Assembly: GCA_017881765.1 (NCBI GenBank)
Contig: JADGQN010000042.1
Coordinates: 1-18,355, forward strand
DNA from: Syntrophobacterales bacterium
Lineage (GTDB): Bacteria; Desulfobacterota; Syntrophorhabdia; Syntrophorhabdales; WCHB1-27
DNA length: 18,355 nt
Reading direction: 5' to 3'
Shown: positions 1 to 6,490 of the stretch, piece after piece
How the letters are laid out: each line of letters starts with the position of its first letter
Position numbering within the stretch: the first letter of the stretch is position 1
Notes under the pieces: generated by a model
What the model was told of the DNA's origin: nothing
Seen by the model: the letters and a program-made list of their open reading frames with translations, nothing else
The model's database searches: none
Position numbers and translations under genes: made by a program

Positions 1-741
1 CACTTCAGAAAACCTCTCCAGCGAATCGGTAACAAAATAGCTGGTCCGGCCGCGACCCGAATCTTTCAGCAAGCCGCGCGCACCCAAAAGCTCCTGTACT
101 TCCATGGCCGTTTCCCTGCCGGTATTTACTATGAAAACATCGGGACCGAGTTCCTCGCTGATCGTGCGCTGAAGGATTGGATAGTGTGTACATCCCATGA
201 CGAGCACATCGATGCCGGAGCTATGAAACGCTGACAGGTACTTCCTGACCACAAGGTGAGCGACCTCAGAATCTTCCCACCCTTCTTCGACTATCGGAAC
301 AAAGAGAGGGCATGCCTGCGACAGGACCTGCACATGACGATCGATTCTTCTGACCGCCCGCTCATATGCCATACTTTTCACCGTAGCCTTCGTGCCTATG
401 ACGCCTATCTTCTTTGTTGTCGTCTGCCTGGCGGCCGCTGCTGCTGCCGGATCGATCACGCCGAGCACAGGTATGGGAAGTTTCTTCTTAAGAATGTTGA
501 GGGAGAGCGCGGACGAGGTGTTACATGCAATCACGAGCGCTTTGATGCCTTTCGCGAGGAGGAAGAGAGCGGTCTCGAGCGCGTAGCGCGTCACAGTGTA
601 GGGAGACTTGTTACCATAGGGCACCCGGGCTGTATCGCCGAGGTATATAATATCTTCCATGGGTAAAAGGCTTCTCACTTCCTTGAGCACCGTGAGCCCG
701 CCAATGCCCGAGTCGAACATCCCGATTGACAGATTTTGCAT
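1..741 (-). CDS. murI: Glutamate racemase (C-terminus cut by window edge)
   Basis: Interconverts L- and D-glutamate in the cytoplasm to supply D-Glu for peptidoglycan. Reading the minus strand from ATG 741, the protein opens with IGMFDSGIGGLTVL (residues 6-19), the glycine-rich N-terminus of the family. It continues with LGDTARVPYGNKS and the two catalytic cysteines, in ACNTSS (Cys73) and MGCTHYP (about Cys184). The frame is open through base 1, giving 247 codons; the family is usually about 260-275 residues, so only a short C-terminal piece lies outside. An alternative start at 720 would begin directly at MFDSGIGG, but 741 fits the family better. No Shine-Dalgarno sequence precedes 741, and a promoter-like sequence ends 7 nt upstream. 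Family assignment is firm; the start is less so. Confidence 0.96.
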   Translation of the reverse strand, partial: MQNLSIGMFDSGIGGLTVLKEVRSLLPMEDIIYLGDTARVPYGNKSPYTVTRYALETALFLLAKGIKALVIACNTSSALSLNILKKKLPIPVLGVIDPAAAAAARQTTTKKIGVIGTKATVKSMAYERAVRRIDRHVQVLSQACPLFVPIVEEGWEDSEVAHLVVRKYLSAFHSSGIDVLVMGCTHYPILQRTISEELGPDVFIVNTGRETAMEVQELLGARGLLKDSGRGRTSYFVTDSLERFSEV

Positions 742-748
742 GTGACAA

Positions 749-777
749 AGCTTATGTGACGGACCGGGAAAAGTCAA
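749..777 (-). promoter_or_regulatory. Candidate sigma70 promoter of murI
   Basis: On the minus strand, TTGACT (777-772), a 17-nt spacer and TAAGCT (754-749). The -10 box ends 7 nt before the murI ATG, so transcription would begin at or next to the start codon, implying a leaderless or nearly leaderless mRNA. The -10 box is only a fair match. Confidence 0.4.
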
Positions 778-837
778 GCCGCCGTTGGCGCATTTGCCAT
801 TGGCGCATCTCGCGTCGCCTGTCTGAATTGCTATTAC

Positions 838-866
838 GTGACACTCTTTTGTGGCTCGTGTATAAT
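838..866 (+). promoter_or_regulatory. Candidate sigma70 promoter in the murI/1028 gap
   Basis: GTGACA (838-843), a 17-nt spacer and a perfect TATAAT (861-866). It points toward the gene at 1028, leaving a leader of about 155 nt. Just downstream, AACCG...CGGTT followed by a T run (about 892-910) could form a weak hairpin. The same gap also holds a 12-bp near-direct repeat, CCRTTGGCGCAT, at 782-793 and 797-808. Confidence 0.5.
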
Positions 867-905
867 GGCCTTGTGAGGAAAATAACCGAGAGCGGTAAGA
901 GCCGG

Positions 906-943
906 TTTTTCTAGTTTCTTTAGTTTTTCTGGTTTCTCTGGTT
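906..943 (+). repeat. Degenerate pyrimidine-rich tandem word (TTTCTNG type)
   Basis: Four successive variants of a 7-9 bp word built on TTTCT followed by AG or GG lie in the gap before the gene at 1028. This resembles the other intergenic word repeats in the window but is more degenerate. The function is unknown. Confidence 0.45.
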
Positions 944-1027
944 AAACGAGAAAACGAAATAGACATTTTCATAGTCCACGTGCCGTGGGCGGCATGATGG
1001 TCCTAAGTGGGGTAAAGGGGGAATCGC

Positions 1028-1558
1028 ATGAAAAGGGTTCGTTACTTTGACGGAATGCTTCTTTCAATGGCAGATTTTCAGGCGGAGCAACAGTACCTTC
1101 GCGAAAAGCGGAAGATGCACAATCGCTGCTTGCATGGCTTCGGCGTGGTATACGGGCTCGAGGCGTCGATATTCAAGGGAGTCATCCGTATCAGCCCTGG
1201 CCTTGCCCTGTCTTGCACCGGGGATGAGATCATGCTTGACGAGCGGGTTGAAGTTCCGCTACCCCAAACAAGAAACAATGCGTATCTAACCATCCGTTAC
1301 CAGGAGCGAGACATTGATCCCGTTCCTGCCCCGGCGGGAGCAGGCGTTGAAACTTCCCGAATCGAAGAGACTCATGAAATTTCGTTTCAGGAACACGATC
1401 CCTGCCATGGGCATGCACGCGCCAAGTCTGCGAGATCCCGGGCGCTTGGTTGCGGGAAAGGGCATCCCATCGCTATTGCGAAACTGACACACGGAAAGGA
1501 GGGCTGGAGGATCGATCATGAGTATCAGCCGCCCCGTGTGGCGGGGCTCATCCGATAG
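1028..1558 (+). CDS. Small protein with a phage-tail/CIS baseplate-associated-type N-terminal domain
   Basis: A 176-residue soluble protein with no signal peptide. Residues 1-75 (RVRYFDGMLLSMADF, then EQQYLREKRKMHNR, then LHGFGVVYGLE) match the layout I know from uncharacterised proteins that often sit near contractile-injection or phage baseplate genes: 'FDGxxLxxxDFxxEQxY...HNRxLHGxGVVxGL'. That is a recollection of family pattern, not a search result. No tail, sheath or baseplate gene lies nearby, so it may be an orphan or act elsewhere. Residues 120-150 are rich in His and Cys (HDPCHGHA, then LGCGKGH), which could bind metal. The ATG at 1028 is preceded by a purine/G-rich stretch (AAAGGGGG at about 1014-1021). 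Element A follows 42 bp after the stop. The CDS is likely real; its function is uncertain. Confidence 0.75.
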   Translation: MKRVRYFDGMLLSMADFQAEQQYLREKRKMHNRCLHGFGVVYGLEASIFKGVIRISPGLALSCTGDEIMLDERVEVPLPQTRNNAYLTIRYQERDIDPVPAPAGAGVETSRIEETHEISFQEHDPCHGHARAKSARSRALGCGKGHPIAIAKLTHGKEGWRIDHEYQPPRVAGLIR

Positions 1559-1599
1559 AGCTGTGAATCGTTTGGCCTTTAGGTCTGAAGAGTGGGGCT

Positions 1600-1724
1600 A
1601 TACCGACTTGGATTCAAGCGGAGACCGAGGCGGCAGCGAGGAGCCGACGCAGGCGTACCTGAGGGTACGTCGAGGAGCGCGACGCAGCGACAACGAAGGT
1701 ATACGTTTGAATCCAAGTCGGTAT
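1600..1724. repeat. Palindromic intergenic element, copy A (125 bp)
   Basis: Bounded by a perfect 18-bp inverted repeat, ATACCGACTTGGATTCAA at 1600-1617 and its complement at 1707-1724. A central GTACC-TGAG-GGTAC hairpin lies at 1655-1668. The core (GACCGAGGCGGCAGCGAGG through GACGCAGCGACAACGAAGG) is nearly identical to copy C at 16284-16408 and recognisable in copy B. It lies between the convergent gene ending at 1558 and trpS, and its right end overlaps one base of the trpS stop codon. No protein or known insertion-sequence terminus is associated with it. Confidence 0.9.
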
Positions 1725-2704
1725 TACGCCTTGAGAAGCCCCAAGGCTGTCCTTACCTCTTCCATAGTCTCGGCAGCCATAGCCCGACAGGCCTTGGCGC
1801 CTTGTTTAAGCGCATCCATGACGTAGGCACGATCATTCTTAAGAAGAAGCGCCTTTTCCCGAATTGGCGTCAACTCCGCCATCATCTGCTTGAAGAGAAT
1901 CCGTTTGCAGTCAATACAGCCTATGGATGCGGTGCGGCATCCCTTATCCAACTCGCTGTGTGCCTCTTCGGGCGAGAAAGCGCGATGCATAGTAAAAATG
2001 TTACAGACTTCCGGATCCCCGGGGTCACTCCGCCTCACCCGATTCACATCCGTGACGGCAGTCCTCAGTTTGTCCCACATTTCGCTCTCTTCTTCCAGAA
2101 TGCCGATATAGTTGCCGAGGGTTTTTGACATCTTACTCCTCCCCTCAGTGCCCAGGATCTTAGGCGCGCAGGAGAGGATCGCCTCAGGCTCCGGGAAGAT
2201 CTGGCCAAACCGGCCATTGAACTTCCGGGCTATTTCCCTGGACAGTTCCACGTGCTGTACCTGGTCTTCCCCGACGGGGACAAAACCGGCTCTGTATACC
2301 AGGATGTCCGCTGCTTGCAATACAGGATAATCCATGAGGCCCATATTTATGTTGCTGCGGTGCTGCTTCGACTTGTCTTTGAACTGCGTCATCCTTTCCA
2401 CTTCACCCACAGGTGTCACACAGTTGAACACCCATGCGAGTTCCGTGTGCTCCGGAACGTGAGACTGTACCATGACATGACATTTCTCCGGGTTCAACCC
2501 ACAGGCCAGTAAAATAATAGCAGTGTCCAGGCTCCGCTGGCCCATCTCGCTCGTCTCATACTCAACGGTGACAGCGTGATAGTCTACGACAGAGTAAATG
2601 CAGTCGTATTCGTCCAGCAGGGAGACCCACTGCCTGAGAGCACCGACGTAGTTTCCTATATGAATGTCGCCCGTAGGCTGAATACCGCTGAAAACTCTCT
2701 TCAC
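1724..2704 (-). CDS. trpS: Tryptophanyl-tRNA synthetase, probable [4Fe-4S] type
   Basis: A class I aminoacyl-tRNA synthetase that charges tRNA-Trp in the cytosol. The protein has 326 residues, the usual length. The HIGH-type motif is TGDIHIGNY (residues 11-19), GEDQVQHVELSREIA is at 145-159, and the KMSKS loop is KMSKT at 191-195. Residues Cys234, Cys256, Cys263 and Cys266 are spaced C-x21-C-x6-C-x2-C, close to the four-cysteine motif that binds a [4Fe-4S] cluster near the anticodon-binding region of Thermotoga TrpRS. The start is GTG at 2704; no upstream ATG fits and the ribosome-binding site is weak (GGGGGT). It is transcribed divergently from the GntR gene. The stop codon TAA abuts palindromic element A. 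Confidence 0.96.
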   Translation of the reverse strand: MKRVFSGIQPTGDIHIGNYVGALRQWVSLLDEYDCIYSVVDYHAVTVEYETSEMGQRSLDTAIILLACGLNPEKCHVMVQSHVPEHTELAWVFNCVTPVGEVERMTQFKDKSKQHRSNINMGLMDYPVLQAADILVYRAGFVPVGEDQVQHVELSREIARKFNGRFGQIFPEPEAILSCAPKILGTEGRSKMSKTLGNYIGILEEESEMWDKLRTAVTDVNRVRRSDPGDPEVCNIFTMHRAFSPEEAHSELDKGCRTASIGCIDCKRILFKQMMAELTPIREKALLLKNDRAYVMDALKQGAKACRAMAAETMEEVRTALGLLKA

Positions 2705-2728
2705 TCGACTACCCCCAAAGGCATCGTT

Positions 2729-2758
2729 AATCTACACTAGGAGCGCATAAAAAATCAA
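2729..2758 (-). promoter_or_regulatory. Candidate trpS promoter
   Basis: On the minus strand, TTGATT (2758-2753), an 18-nt spacer and TAGATT (2734-2729). This places the transcription start about 18 nt before the GTG start. No T-box or trp leader is visible in so short a leader. Confidence 0.5.
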
Positions 2759-2788
2759 CAGCGCGCGGCCAGCGGTCTCATTAAAAAA

Positions 2789-2818
2789 TTGACAATGTTT
2801 TTGGAAACATACTATATA
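2789..2818 (+). promoter_or_regulatory. Strong sigma70-type promoter of the GntR regulator
   Basis: Perfect TTGACA (2789-2794), an 18-nt spacer and TATATA (2813-2818). It faces the GntR-family gene, with a leader of about 130 nt. The trpS promoter (2729-2758) points the opposite way 30 bp upstream. Confidence 0.65.
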
Positions 2819-2831
2819 TACTGCATGCACA

Positions 2832-2845
2832 TATTGTATACAGTA
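2832..2845. promoter_or_regulatory. Candidate GntR operator (autoregulation)
   Basis: TATTGTATACAGTA is a 14-bp palindrome with one mismatched pair around a perfect TGTATACA core (2835-2842). FCD-type GntR regulators commonly bind palindromes of the form TNGTNNNACNA or TTGTATACAA. It lies just after the -10 box, where a repressor would block the promoter. Confidence 0.5.
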
Positions 2846-2941
2846 CTTCTTTCATCGCAGCCCTTTTGCAAGGCGTTGACGACATGCTGACCCGCTGCCG
2901 AGAGAGAACCCCATCATCACCCATTGTACACTTACTTAGCT

Positions 2942-2949
2942 AAGGAGGT
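2942..2949 (+). promoter_or_regulatory. Ribosome-binding site fixing the GntR start
   Basis: AAGGAGGT, a near-perfect Shine-Dalgarno sequence, is followed by 7 nt and ATG 2957. This favours 2957 over the in-frame ATG at 2924. Confidence 0.85.
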
Positions 2950-2956
2950 AAAAAGA

Positions 2957-3649
2957 ATGGCCGGTGCAGAGAAAAGTCAGGAAGCAAAAAAGAGAAAGCT
3001 TCTCAGGGAGCACGTATACACTGGTGTAAAGAGTGCTATCATTGGCGGCGACTTTCAGCCGGGGAAAAGACTGATTGAGGAAAGGTTGGCGGCTGATATG
3101 GCTACAAGCAGAACGCCCGTGCGGGAAGCCATTCAGAAGCTGGAAAAGGAAGGCCTTATCTTCAGGCTACCAAGGGGCGGCTTTGCCGTCAAAGCGGTTA
3201 CCGAGGACGAAGTCGAGGAGATCCTGGGGTTGAGGAGCATTCTTGAGGGATATGCAGCGTATCTCGCGACCTCCAGGATTACCGACGCTGAGTTGAAACG
3301 ACTGGACGAGATCATCGCACGAGAAGATGCATGTCTCAAGAACCTCAACGTGGATGAATTCATAAGGCTCGACGGCGAGTTTCACGACGTACTTTACAGA
3401 GCCGCGAAAAACGCCCGCCTGTACGGCCTGCTCAACGATCTAAGAGACTACATGTATCGCTACCGGGTTATCATACTCCATTATCAGAGGAAGCTTCACC
3501 TGGCCGTACAGGACCACAAGGAGATGCTGGCCTCCATAAAGTCGAAGAGCCCACGGCAGGTCGAAAGACTGGTGCGAAAGCATGTGAGCAGAGGAAAAGA
3601 GATCATCAAAAAGAAGATCAAACAGGGCGAGCAAGCACGGGTCTGGTAA
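2957..3649 (+). CDS. GntR-family transcriptional regulator, FadR/FCD subfamily
   Basis: A 230-residue DNA-binding regulator. The N-terminal winged helix shows the GntR pattern IIGGDFQPGKRLIEERLA followed by TSRTPVREAIQKLEKEGLI and RGGFAV (about residues 25-80). The all-helical FCD ligand domain follows: EEILGLRSILEGYAA, then the histidines of EFHDVLY, QDHKEML and RKHVSRG, which with an upstream Asp usually bind a metal ion and a small organic acid. FCD regulators often respond to acyl-CoAs or carboxylic acids, which would suit the acyl-CoA enzymes in the window, but no target operon adjoins it. A palindromic operator near its own promoter suggests autoregulation. The downstream exported protein starts 34 bp after the stop. 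Confidence 0.93.
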   Translation: MAGAEKSQEAKKRKLLREHVYTGVKSAIIGGDFQPGKRLIEERLAADMATSRTPVREAIQKLEKEGLIFRLPRGGFAVKAVTEDEVEEILGLRSILEGYAAYLATSRITDAELKRLDEIIAREDACLKNLNVDEFIRLDGEFHDVLYRAAKNARLYGLLNDLRDYMYRYRVIILHYQRKLHLAVQDHKEMLASIKSKSPRQVERLVRKHVSRGKEIIKKKIKQGEQARVW

Positions 3650-3670
3650 GCCCGATGGCAGCGAATCGGT

Positions 3671-3676
3671 TATAAT
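3671..3676 (+). promoter_or_regulatory. TATAAT box 7 nt before a GTG start
   Basis: A perfect -10 hexamer sits in the 34-bp gap after the GntR gene. The 7-nt spacing to GTG 3684 would put the transcription start on or beside the start codon. The -35 region (about 3648-3653) does not match consensus, so the promoter is tentative. Confidence 0.35.
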
Positions 3677-3683
3677 ATACCGC

Positions 3684-4166
3684 GTGAGAGCAAGTATTGT
3701 AGCCATCCTTGTGATACTGTTCTGCGTTGGAGTGCAGGTGCGCGCGGAAGGTCAGGAGGCACCCGCAAAGACTCAGAGCGGACCGGACGAACAGGCCGGC
3801 ACCTCACGTATCACAATCATTCAGCCGCAGGAAGCAGCAGAGCCTCAGCCAAAGAAGGATCGTATGCTGACAGAAGAGGAGGCATACGACCTTGTCTGGA
3901 ATCTGCCGGAAGTTAAGAAAGAGATTGAAACCATTCTTGAGAAGGGAGGCGTGCCGTTCTCGACAGTGGGCGCGAGGCCAAGTCCCGCGGGCCAGCCAGA
4001 AGGAGACAAGTCCTTCTATGCCATCCGTTTTCAGTCGGTGCACGCGAAGGATGTACTGGTAGACCTGCTCTTCTCTGTCGACGCCTTCACCGGCGATATT
4101 TCAGTCTATGATTCATCCGCGGGGTCGTTTATCTCTCTTGATGATTGGCGCCGGCGGAGAAGGTGA
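3684..4166 (+). CDS. Small exported protein of unknown function
   Basis: A 160-residue protein starting at GTG 3684. It has a clear signal peptide (MRASIVAILVILFCVGVQVRA, cleavage likely after Ala21), then a Gln/Pro/Ala-rich low-complexity linker (about residues 22-60). A compact domain follows from LTEEEAYDLVWNLPEVKKEIETIL to the end. Its EAYDLVWNLPEVKKE helix followed by a FYAIRFQ...LFSVDAFTGDISVYD strand pair resembles PepSY-like folds, but I cannot claim membership. The tail is basic (RRRRR). No Shine-Dalgarno sequence precedes the GTG and no other start preserves the signal peptide, so translation may be leaderless. It is probably periplasmic. Confidence 0.8.
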   Translation: MRASIVAILVILFCVGVQVRAEGQEAPAKTQSGPDEQAGTSRITIIQPQEAAEPQPKKDRMLTEEEAYDLVWNLPEVKKEIETILEKGGVPFSTVGARPSPAGQPEGDKSFYAIRFQSVHAKDVLVDLLFSVDAFTGDISVYDSSAGSFISLDDWRRRRR

Positions 4167-4218
4167 TGTGCACACCACCGACTCGCCTCTGCACTTCTTT
4201 TGTTAGTCCCGGTTCTTA

Positions 4219-4227
4219 TGGTATAGT
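4219..4227 (+). promoter_or_regulatory. Candidate extended -10 promoter for the prenyltransferase gene
   Basis: TGGTATAGT provides TGn plus a good -10 hexamer (4222-4227) about 80 nt upstream of ATG 4305. The -35 region is poor, as is common with extended -10 promoters. AAGGAG lies just before the ATG. Confidence 0.45.
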
Positions 4228-4304
4228 GCTTATTTACAGCCCTATCGTGAAGGACCGCGCTGCTTCGAACATCGCACAAAGGTAGCGGATGAAAAGGAGT
4301 TTAC

Positions 4305-5192
4305 ATGTTTAAAGGGCTCATGATGACCATCAAACCTGAGTCACTTCTCATCTCCTTCGTCGCCGTGAGCACGGGCACGGCCATCGCGTCGTTGTACGGC
4401 CCGGTCCACTGGGCCCGCTACGGCCTCACGCTCATCGGCATGATTTTCATGCAAGCGGGAGCGAATGTGCTGAACGACTACTTCGACTACAAGAACGAAG
4501 TCGACACTTCCCATGTTCCAGGGAGCTTCGGCACTGGTGGTCGCGCCATAGGGCAGAACCTGTTGTCTCCCGGCCTCGTGCTCATTCTTGGTCTCCTCTT
4601 CTATCTATTCACGTTGCCGATTGGCATCTACCTCACGGTTAAGGTAGGGCTTCCCATCTTGATCCTGGGTATAATAGGATTTTTTGTCGGCTTTTTCTAC
4701 ACGGGCAGCCCCATCGGCTTCAAGTACTACGCTCTCGGTGAACCAGCGGTTTTTCTGGTATGGGGGCCGCTCATGGTGAGCGGCGCCTACTATGTTCAGC
4801 GCGGCTCATTCTCCGTACAGCCGATCTTCGTATCACTTCCTGTCGGTATCCTGGTAGCCCTCATTCTTTTTGCGAATGACATCAGGGACCTTGCCTCCGA
4901 TACACGCGCACGCATCAGTACCCTCGCAACGATACTCAAGAAAGAAGGGGCCGTCAAACTCTACCGCTTCCTCGTGTTCGCCTCTTACGGGATCACCCTG
5001 CTGCTCATCGCAGCCGGACAGTTGAGTCTGTGGGGTCTCATCACACTCGTTTCCCTTCCTCTCGCCCTCAGGCTGATCAAGCAGATGCAGGTTGCAGTCC
5101 CTGCCGACGCGGATGCGAGAACCGCGCAACTCAACACGGTTTACGGCCTGCTCCTGGTCGTGTCGATAGTGTTGCAAAGGCTTCTCTCTTGA
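4305..5192 (+). CDS. MenA-like UbiA-superfamily prenyltransferase
   Basis: A 295-residue integral membrane protein with about 8-9 hydrophobic helices. It carries the two aspartate-rich motifs of UbiA-type prenyltransferases: NDYFDYKNEVD (residues 57-67) and NDIRDLASD (191-199), which bind Mg-diphosphate of the polyprenyl donor. The glycine/arginine segment GTGGRAIGQNLLSP after the first motif, and GEPAVFL...GAYYVQ before the second, follow the layout of MenA (1,4-dihydroxy-2-naphthoate prenyltransferase) more than UbiA. No other menaquinone genes are present, so the aromatic acceptor is unproven. Its stop overlaps the probable TTG start of the CPBP protease gene. Confidence 0.9.
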   Translation: MFKGLMMTIKPESLLISFVAVSTGTAIASLYGPVHWARYGLTLIGMIFMQAGANVLNDYFDYKNEVDTSHVPGSFGTGGRAIGQNLLSPGLVLILGLLFYLFTLPIGIYLTVKVGLPILILGIIGFFVGFFYTGSPIGFKYYALGEPAVFLVWGPLMVSGAYYVQRGSFSVQPIFVSLPVGILVALILFANDIRDLASDTRARISTLATILKKEGAVKLYRFLVFASYGITLLLIAAGQLSLWGLITLVSLPLALRLIKQMQVAVPADADARTAQLNTVYGLLLVVSIVLQRLLS

Positions 5193-5806
5193 CGCATTTT
5201 CAAAGACTATGTCTGACAGTGCCTGCCGCCTTTCTCCTCTGGTTTGTCACCTTTGCCGTACCTTCCGGTAATTTCTGGCTCAAACTTTCCTTCTCAGCCT
5301 TACTGCTTGCTGTATTCGCTTTCAAGCCTGTCCTCGAACAAAGAGAGAGACTTCTCAGCCTGAAAATACGATTTGTTTACGTAGGTATTCTGTCCGCGGT
5401 TCTCCTCTATGCAATCTTCTGGATCGGCCGCGAGGTATCGATAGCCTTGTTTCCATTTGCTTCGCGAGAAATAGGCAACGTTTACGTGACAAAGGCACAA
5501 CTCAACCCCGCGGCCATTGGATTGCTGTTATTTTTCGTCATGGGACCCGCGGAGGAGATTTACTGGCGAGGCTTTGTCCAAGAAACCTTGAGCGGTCGCT
5601 TCGGCCGTATTACCGGCCTGTGTGCGACCTCAGCCGTCTATGCGCTCGTCCATGTCTTTGCTTTCAACTTCATGCTGTTCGTGGCTGCCGGCGTTTGCGG
5701 CCTGTTCTGGGGATTGCTTTACCTGCGGGAAGGAAGCCTCATACCGGTGATGCTTTCTCACGCCCTCTGGGATTTGATGACCTTTGTGCTGTTTCCCTTC
5801 AACTGA
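5189..5806 (+). CDS. CPBP-family intramembrane metalloprotease (CAAX protease/Abi type)
   Basis: A 205-residue membrane protein if started at TTG 5189, which overlaps the preceding TGA as TTGA and has AAAGG 8 nt upstream. The frame is open further up, to ATG 5030, but that would bury it inside the prenyltransferase gene. The family signature is clear: EEIYWRG (Glu122, Glu123, Arg127), a second-motif histidine in YALVHVFAF (His155) and SHALWD (His191, Asp195), all in transmembrane helices. Members cleave prenylated or other membrane proteins, or act in bacteriocin immunity. Pairing with a prenyltransferase is suggestive but may be coincidence. Element B begins in its stop codon. Confidence 0.88.
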   Translation: MTHFQRLCLTVPAAFLLWFVTFAVPSGNFWLKLSFSALLLAVFAFKPVLEQRERLLSLKIRFVYVGILSAVLLYAIFWIGREVSIALFPFASREIGNVYVTKAQLNPAAIGLLLFFVMGPAEEIYWRGFVQETLSGRFGRITGLCATSAVYALVHVFAFNFMLFVAAGVCGLFWGLLYLREGSLIPVMLSHALWDLMTFVLFPFN

Positions 5807-5950
5807 TACCAAGTTGCCTTCATTCATATAGCTTCGTTGCCTGCGTCGGCACGACTCCGACGTACTATAGTACGCCTCCGTCGCTATCCTCCTGGTCGCC
5901 CGGGGTACCCGGCCGAAGGCTGGGTCGTATTTTTGAATGCAACTTGGTAT
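5806..5950. repeat. Palindromic intergenic element, copy B (145 bp)
   Basis: Ends are ATACCAAGTTGCCTTCAT (5806-5823) and TTGAATGCAACTTGGTAT (5933-5950), inverted with 16 of 18 positions paired. The orientation is opposite to copies A and C. Shared core words include CTTCGTTG, TGCGTCGG and a central perfect palindrome GTACTATAGTAC. It has about 20 bp extra, including its own small palindrome near 5900-5920. The left end starts on the A of the CPBP gene's TGA stop. The rest of the gap to 6121 shows no clear promoter or other element. Confidence 0.85.
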
Positions 5951-6121
5951 GAGCTGTTTGCAATAACCTGTTTGGCTATTGGTTCCAAAATCCCGAAGAA
6001 CAAGAAACAAAGAACTGTTTTAAGATAAACACATACCCGCCGATAACACTGGTAGAGGTCGCGGAGCAGACAGGTGAACATCTCAACGGCAACAAACAGC
6101 GAAGGCCAGAGGGTCTCCGTC

Positions 6122-6322
6122 ATGATCTGTCCCCTGTGCCACAGCGCGGCAGTGCAAGAAACGTCCATTATGATGAAGGCGCACGGCGTCACGGTCAAGT
6201 TCTTCTGCCTTCCCTGCCAGATGGAATTCTCTGTGGATTATCTTGCAGTACGGGCAACGTGGTTGGAGAGGATCAGCGATCAGCCCTGCGTGATGCAGGT
6301 GCTCAAACACTGGTTCGCGTGA
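6122..6322 (+). CDS. Zinc-ribbon mini-protein of unknown function
   Basis: A 66-residue protein beginning MICPLCHSAA, with a second knuckle FFCLPCQMEF. The two CPxC/CxxC pairs about 27 residues apart make a rubredoxin/zinc-ribbon-like metal site. The remaining C-terminal half is amphipathic (YLAVRATWLERIS). ATG 6122 has GAGGG 8 nt upstream. A GTG at 6074 (preceded by GGAG) would add 16 residues before the first cysteine and cannot be excluded. Function is unknown; single zinc-ribbon proteins of this size often bind nucleic acid or a protein partner. It converges on the M48 gene across a long palindrome. Confidence 0.65.
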   Translation: MICPLCHSAAVQETSIMMKAHGVTVKFFCLPCQMEFSVDYLAVRATWLERISDQPCVMQVLKHWFA

Positions 6323-6337
6323 TAACAGGAAAACAAT

Positions 6338-6440
6338 AAAACAGGTTGAGGTAAAGACTGAAGCAAAGGTTGAGGTAAGGACTAAGGCATCCCGCGTTCT
6401 TTCTCGACCTTTGTTCTTTGCTTTTTCCTCAACCTGTTTT
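6338..6440. terminator. Long imperfect palindrome, probable bidirectional terminator
   Basis: A perfect 14-bp stem AAAACAGGTTGAGG (6338-6351) pairs with CCTCAACCTGTTTT (6427-6440). An inner AAGCAAAG pairs with CTTTGCTT (6416-6423). T-rich DNA follows the stem on both strands, so it could end both converging transcripts (6322+ and 6491-). Decayed copies of the same words continue to about 6480. Confidence 0.7.
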
Positions 6441-6490
6441 TGTCTTTACCTGTCTCACTCTCAACCTTTGTTCTTGTCCTTTCCTATGTT

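Noticed and set aside
256..666. 136-codon plus-strand frame at the left edge
   Set aside because: It lies wholly antisense to murI, whose catalytic motifs are intact.
1028..1558. Remnant prophage or contractile injection locus
   Set aside because: Only one protein with a vaguely tail-associated domain; no sheath, tube, baseplate, capsid, integrase or att-like repeats in the window.
1518..1826. Plus-strand open frame across element A
   Set aside because: It spans the end of the 1028 gene, the palindrome and the trpS tail. The similarity of its peptide to the radical SAM C-terminus comes from the shared element, not from a gene.
4168..4200. Terminator after the exported protein (GTGCA..TGCAC then T-rich)
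   Set aside because: Only a 5-bp stem with an 18-nt loop; too weak to list as a feature.
5900..5950. Insertion sequence end in element B
   Set aside because: No transposase frame, no target-site duplication that I can see, and the same architecture in copies A and C points to a small non-coding palindromic repeat instead.
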